A stretch of 64,000 bases of DNA, from the NCBI GenBank assembly GCA_013397695.1, contig VYZI01000002.1, positions 496,001 through 560,000 on the forward strand, written 5' to 3'. Shown piece by piece: positions 61,080-64,000 of the stretch (the stretch's first letter is position 1; each line of letters opens with the position of its first letter). The notes beneath the pieces were generated by a model that saw only the letters and a program-made list of their open reading frames with translations, was not told the origin of the DNA and searched no databases. A program made the position numbers and the translations under genes. Source of the stretch: Centropus unirufus (taxonomy: Eukaryota > Chordata > Aves > Cuculiformes > Centropidae).

Positions 61080-62450
61080 GATGTAAAGAAGTTGGGGGGA
61101 ATACTAGATGATGTCTATGGAATTGTCTACAATAGGGCAGAAAAGACAAGGTTCCCTGAGTGTTTCTCTTTTGGTCTTTGAAACACAGTCAATATGGTGT
61201 GATGGTTGCACATCTTCTAGTGATGATGATGACAATGATGGCATATCTATTTTGACAGTGACTCAAAGAAATATTAAAATAGCAGCTCTTGAAGTTTGAT
61301 ATTTTTAAATCACCAGGTCTGGATAGCTTACATCAGAGAGTTTTAAAATGCTGTTTAAGTAGCTCTGTGGATCCTTAGCTTTGATTTTCAATAAAACTTG
61401 GAACAGTAAGCTAGTTTCAGAAAATCAAAAGGATGCCAATGCTACAAGAAAATCTGAAAAAGTTGAGTAATGCGGTGGTCCTACTGGACCGTTCAGGTCT
61501 GAAGAATGGCTAAAGCAAGGGTGGATAATAAGACTATCTCTCATTGACGAGCATACATTGACAATAGATCATGCTAGGTAACTTGATATATTCTGTTAAT
61601 GAGGTTATAAATTTGGTGGCAAAAGGAACAGCACTGATGCAAGCACAGAACCTTCTACAATTTCAGGCCAACAATAACATAACAAAATAAACCAAATTAA
61701 TCATTAACTGGGTAGTTTTCAAACCTGAATTGAAAATATAATATGTGGATCTCTAAATAAAATTGCCCAATGAGCATGATACTATTTAGCATTTTTATTA
61801 ATAACCTACTGAAAGGATTGACAGATTATATAAAAATGGGACACTCATAAGCCGTGAAGATGACATGCCCCACAGCAGGTCTGGCACTAAGACCTCAGGA
61901 AATGGAATGCTGGCTCTGATCACCATGGCTGAAGAAGACTTGTGTCATGGCAAATAGAGACAGGAATATGAGTTCATGCTGTTGCCATTCTGTATTTCTT
62001 CTCATTGGTAAGGACCTAACAATTAGGCATGAATTTTATACTAAGAAGTGCACTAGTGGGATGCCATGGATGTGAAAACAAGAAAGATATTTCAAGAAGG
62101 ATTTTGTTAAACAGTTCAGAGAAGGCACATGGGAAGGGTGAGAAGATTAAAAAATATTCTATAAACTAATATATAAAAGAGCTCTGCTAGGTTAGATTTA
62201 TGCAAAAAAAAAGATTAAGGGAATGACTTCATGTAGGTTTTTAAGTATTGACATGAAAACACAAATCTCATAATAGTGTTCTTCAGTACAGGAGACTGAA
62301 ATATAATAAGATGTGTTGGCTGAAAGCTAAGGTTAGACAAATCAGATCAGACATAAAAGATGCATTAAATCCACTGGTCTATCTGTTCCTGAGGTATGTT
62401 CTTGTTCCTCAGAAATGTTTAAATCCCAGCTTGCTTTACAGGGAACACCT
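61080..62450 (+). mobile_element. Ancient CR1-like LINE, strongly decayed
   Basis: This is a second type of CR1, more decayed than the others and closer to old amniote CR1 lineages. Matching blocks in order are: a relic before the reverse transcriptase at about 61120-61190; AAATCACCAGGTCTGGATAGCTTACATC (61308 on, worn KSPGLDSLH), then GATTTTCAATAAAACTTGGAACAG (61382 on, IFNKTWNS); TAACTTGATATATTCTG..GATGAGGTT-like sequence with TTGGTGGCAAAAGG (about 61578-61625); CTATTTAGCATTTTTATTAATAACCTACTG (about 61783); CAAGAAGGATTTTGTTAAACAG..GATTAAAAAATATTC and AAGATTAAGGGAATGACTTC..TAAGTATTGACATG (62094-62254); and GTTGGCTGAAAGCTAAGGTTAGACAAATCAGATC (62315 on). The (Y/F)ADD block is not visible. Both ends are uncertain, since similarity fades gradually. 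Confidence 0.75.
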
Positions 62451-63100
62451 CATGCCACTGAATAGTTTAAACACTGAATTAGTGAACTGTGGTTTCCCTA
62501 GGAATTTCTAATGCTACTACAATGCTCTGGACTCAGACTTTGATTTTCATAGACGTCAAAGAAGTGAAAGATAGATGCTGGCAGATGTTCAGGTGCATTC
62601 CTGAATTTGTTGCCATACCTTCAGGGAATTTAATTTTGTTTTTACCTGGTGTCATTTCAGAATATGCTTCGATGTGCAGCTTATGTTTCCAGACAGGGAA
62701 CACATGGCATGGAGTGGCCATAGGAAAACAGGAAGCTGAACCAATGCCTAGCTTCTTCGTAAATATATTGCAAAATTCCTGTTTTTCTAACTGTCTCTAT
62801 TGTCATCTTTTGCAAAAGTGTAGGTTGTTGCTGTGCCTCCCAGGTTCTGCTAGTTAGTGTTGTGGCATTTATCCACGAAACAGGAGAGATTATATAGACA
62901 GGAGATCCAAGAGGGCTTGAACTCTGAGCACACATCCGGAGAGTTCCAATACTGTTCCTACTGAAGCTGAGCCATTAGGCAGCAGGCACCTGCACTCCAA
63001 TGGTGAACAGGCAAGCAGTGATCTGGCATTGGTCCACTGGAGAGTGCATGAGATGGGATTTAGGGAAAACTACAGCACTGGCCTCTGTTCCTGAGTCTAT
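62451..63100. other. Non-coding stretch
   Basis: No gene was recognised. The open frame at 62489-62857 has no family features. The last traces of the old CR1 may extend into the start of this block. Confidence 0.4.
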
Positions 63101-63144
63101 TCTTCTTCCTCCTTCTCCTCTTCTTCTTCTTCCATCCATCCATT
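63101..63144 (+). repeat. Pyrimidine-rich (TTC)n/(TCCA)n tract
   Basis: A 44-base TCT/TTC-rich run passes into three TCCA units. It explains the glutamate-rich open frame seen on the opposite strand. Confidence 0.85.
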
Positions 63145-64000
63145 CACTTTCTCTAGGGGCTGGTGAAAGAGAGTCTGGGTAAGGCTACAACATAATCTAA
63201 TTAGAATGCAGCCTAATATATCTACAATTAACCTTGCTAAATGAAGGAAGAGGCCAAGGGGACAGGGTGACAAAATTGCCCCATGGAAAAAAAAAATATT
63301 TCTAAAGACAAAAAAGTCCCCAATCAGTGTTAAGTTTTTTCCACACAGGCAAAATCCTTTGAAACTTCTTGGAGAGTGAAAGCAAATGGAAAGTTGAAAA
63401 CATGAAGATGGGTTTCCCTGATGCATGAATAGCTTCCATTAGCGTTAACAGAAATCACCCATACGCCTCATAGACTGAACAGGCTCAATATTTAAATTGA
63501 CTCTGTGGGAGCTGCGAAAACTGCACAGGAGGCTCCTGGAATGCATAATACCATAAGCTAGTAAGACCTTATTTTCTTAGGACCCCCGTGAAGCTAAATA
63601 TGTACCTTACAAGATGAATCTAGATAGCATTGCTTATATAGACAGGAGGCAAAACTAATTTTTTTAGGGATGAAGACCTTATGTAAAACCTAACAAAAAC
63701 GAAAAATAGAAGATAACAGAAAAAAAAGTGTTATTTAATGTGTGAAATACCTTTTTCAGCTACACCAGATACTATACCAAAAAACAAAGTGGTTATTTTT
63801 CTCTTGTAGGTCTTCGCCATGCAGATTTGTTTAATAGTTATAATATAATGGAGACCTATTCAAAGGCAAGTCTCCCTTTGGAGGAAGATTTCAATGTTAC
63901 TCTAGAGAAATAATCTAATTCAATAGGTTCCTTAGATTGGTAAAACCCACTTATGTGCTTCTGTCTTAAAAAACTTGCGTTTCTTCAGGTTCATGTATTC
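63145..64000. other. Non-coding stretch to window end
   Basis: No gene or interspersed repeat was recognised. A short A run lies at about 63287-63296. Confidence 0.45.

Noticed and set aside
63097..63426. Minus-strand open frame ending in a glutamate-rich tail
   Set aside because: The tail is the translated TTC microsatellite; the rest has no family features.
1..64000. CRISPR arrays, operons, integrases or other prokaryotic systems
   Set aside because: No regularly spaced direct repeats and no dense long coding frames; the composition and CR1 content are vertebrate.

Overview
This window reads as non-coding nuclear DNA from a bird. It is AT-rich, and its repeats are dominated by CR1 LINE fragments. 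Several of these carry the avian CR1 3' end: the 'GGTTGGA...CCCTTCCAACC' block followed by an ATTCTATGAT-like tail. There is also a piece of LTR whose head resembles a retroviral LTR common in birds. I see no L1, Alu or MIR-type sequence, no bacterial gene organisation, and no long open frame. The longest open frame, 149 codons at 43124, belongs to a dead CR1 endonuclease. I could not recognise any host protein-coding exon, tRNA, rRNA or snRNA. The most likely setting is a gene desert or a long intron.

Layout. 1-1.6 kb is AT-rich sequence with one faint old repeat. 1.63-2.82 kb holds two CR1 fragments in opposite orientation, meeting at about 2286. 3.76-3.84 kb is a purine-rich repeat. 8.72-9.44 kb and 19.06-19.51 kb are CR1 3' ends on the + strand. 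The long stretches 9.4-19 kb and 19.5-31.9 kb show no gene; a few short palindromes and motif clusters there could be regulatory. 31.9-32.2 kb is an LTR fragment whose first part is present twice. 33,417-33,638 is an assembly gap (222 N) directly after a T-rich run. 42.97-44.20 kb is the 5' part of a CR1 with recognisable endonuclease motifs; 44.93-45.17 kb is a CR1 3' end on the - strand. 48.94-49.85 kb is a CR1 with a large internal deletion. About 61.0-62.45 kb is a much older, strongly decayed CR1 of a different lineage.

The recognisable elements are molecular fossils and do not form a working system. All coding relics have stops, frameshifts or deletions, and none keeps the reverse transcriptase catalytic centre. 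The observations most worth checking are the opposed CR1 pair, the internally deleted CR1, the duplicated LTR head, a 13-bp perfect hairpin at 28,776-28,810, and a few short palindromic motif sites. I found no convincing undescribed biological system. Family names rest on remembered consensus features, not on a database search.
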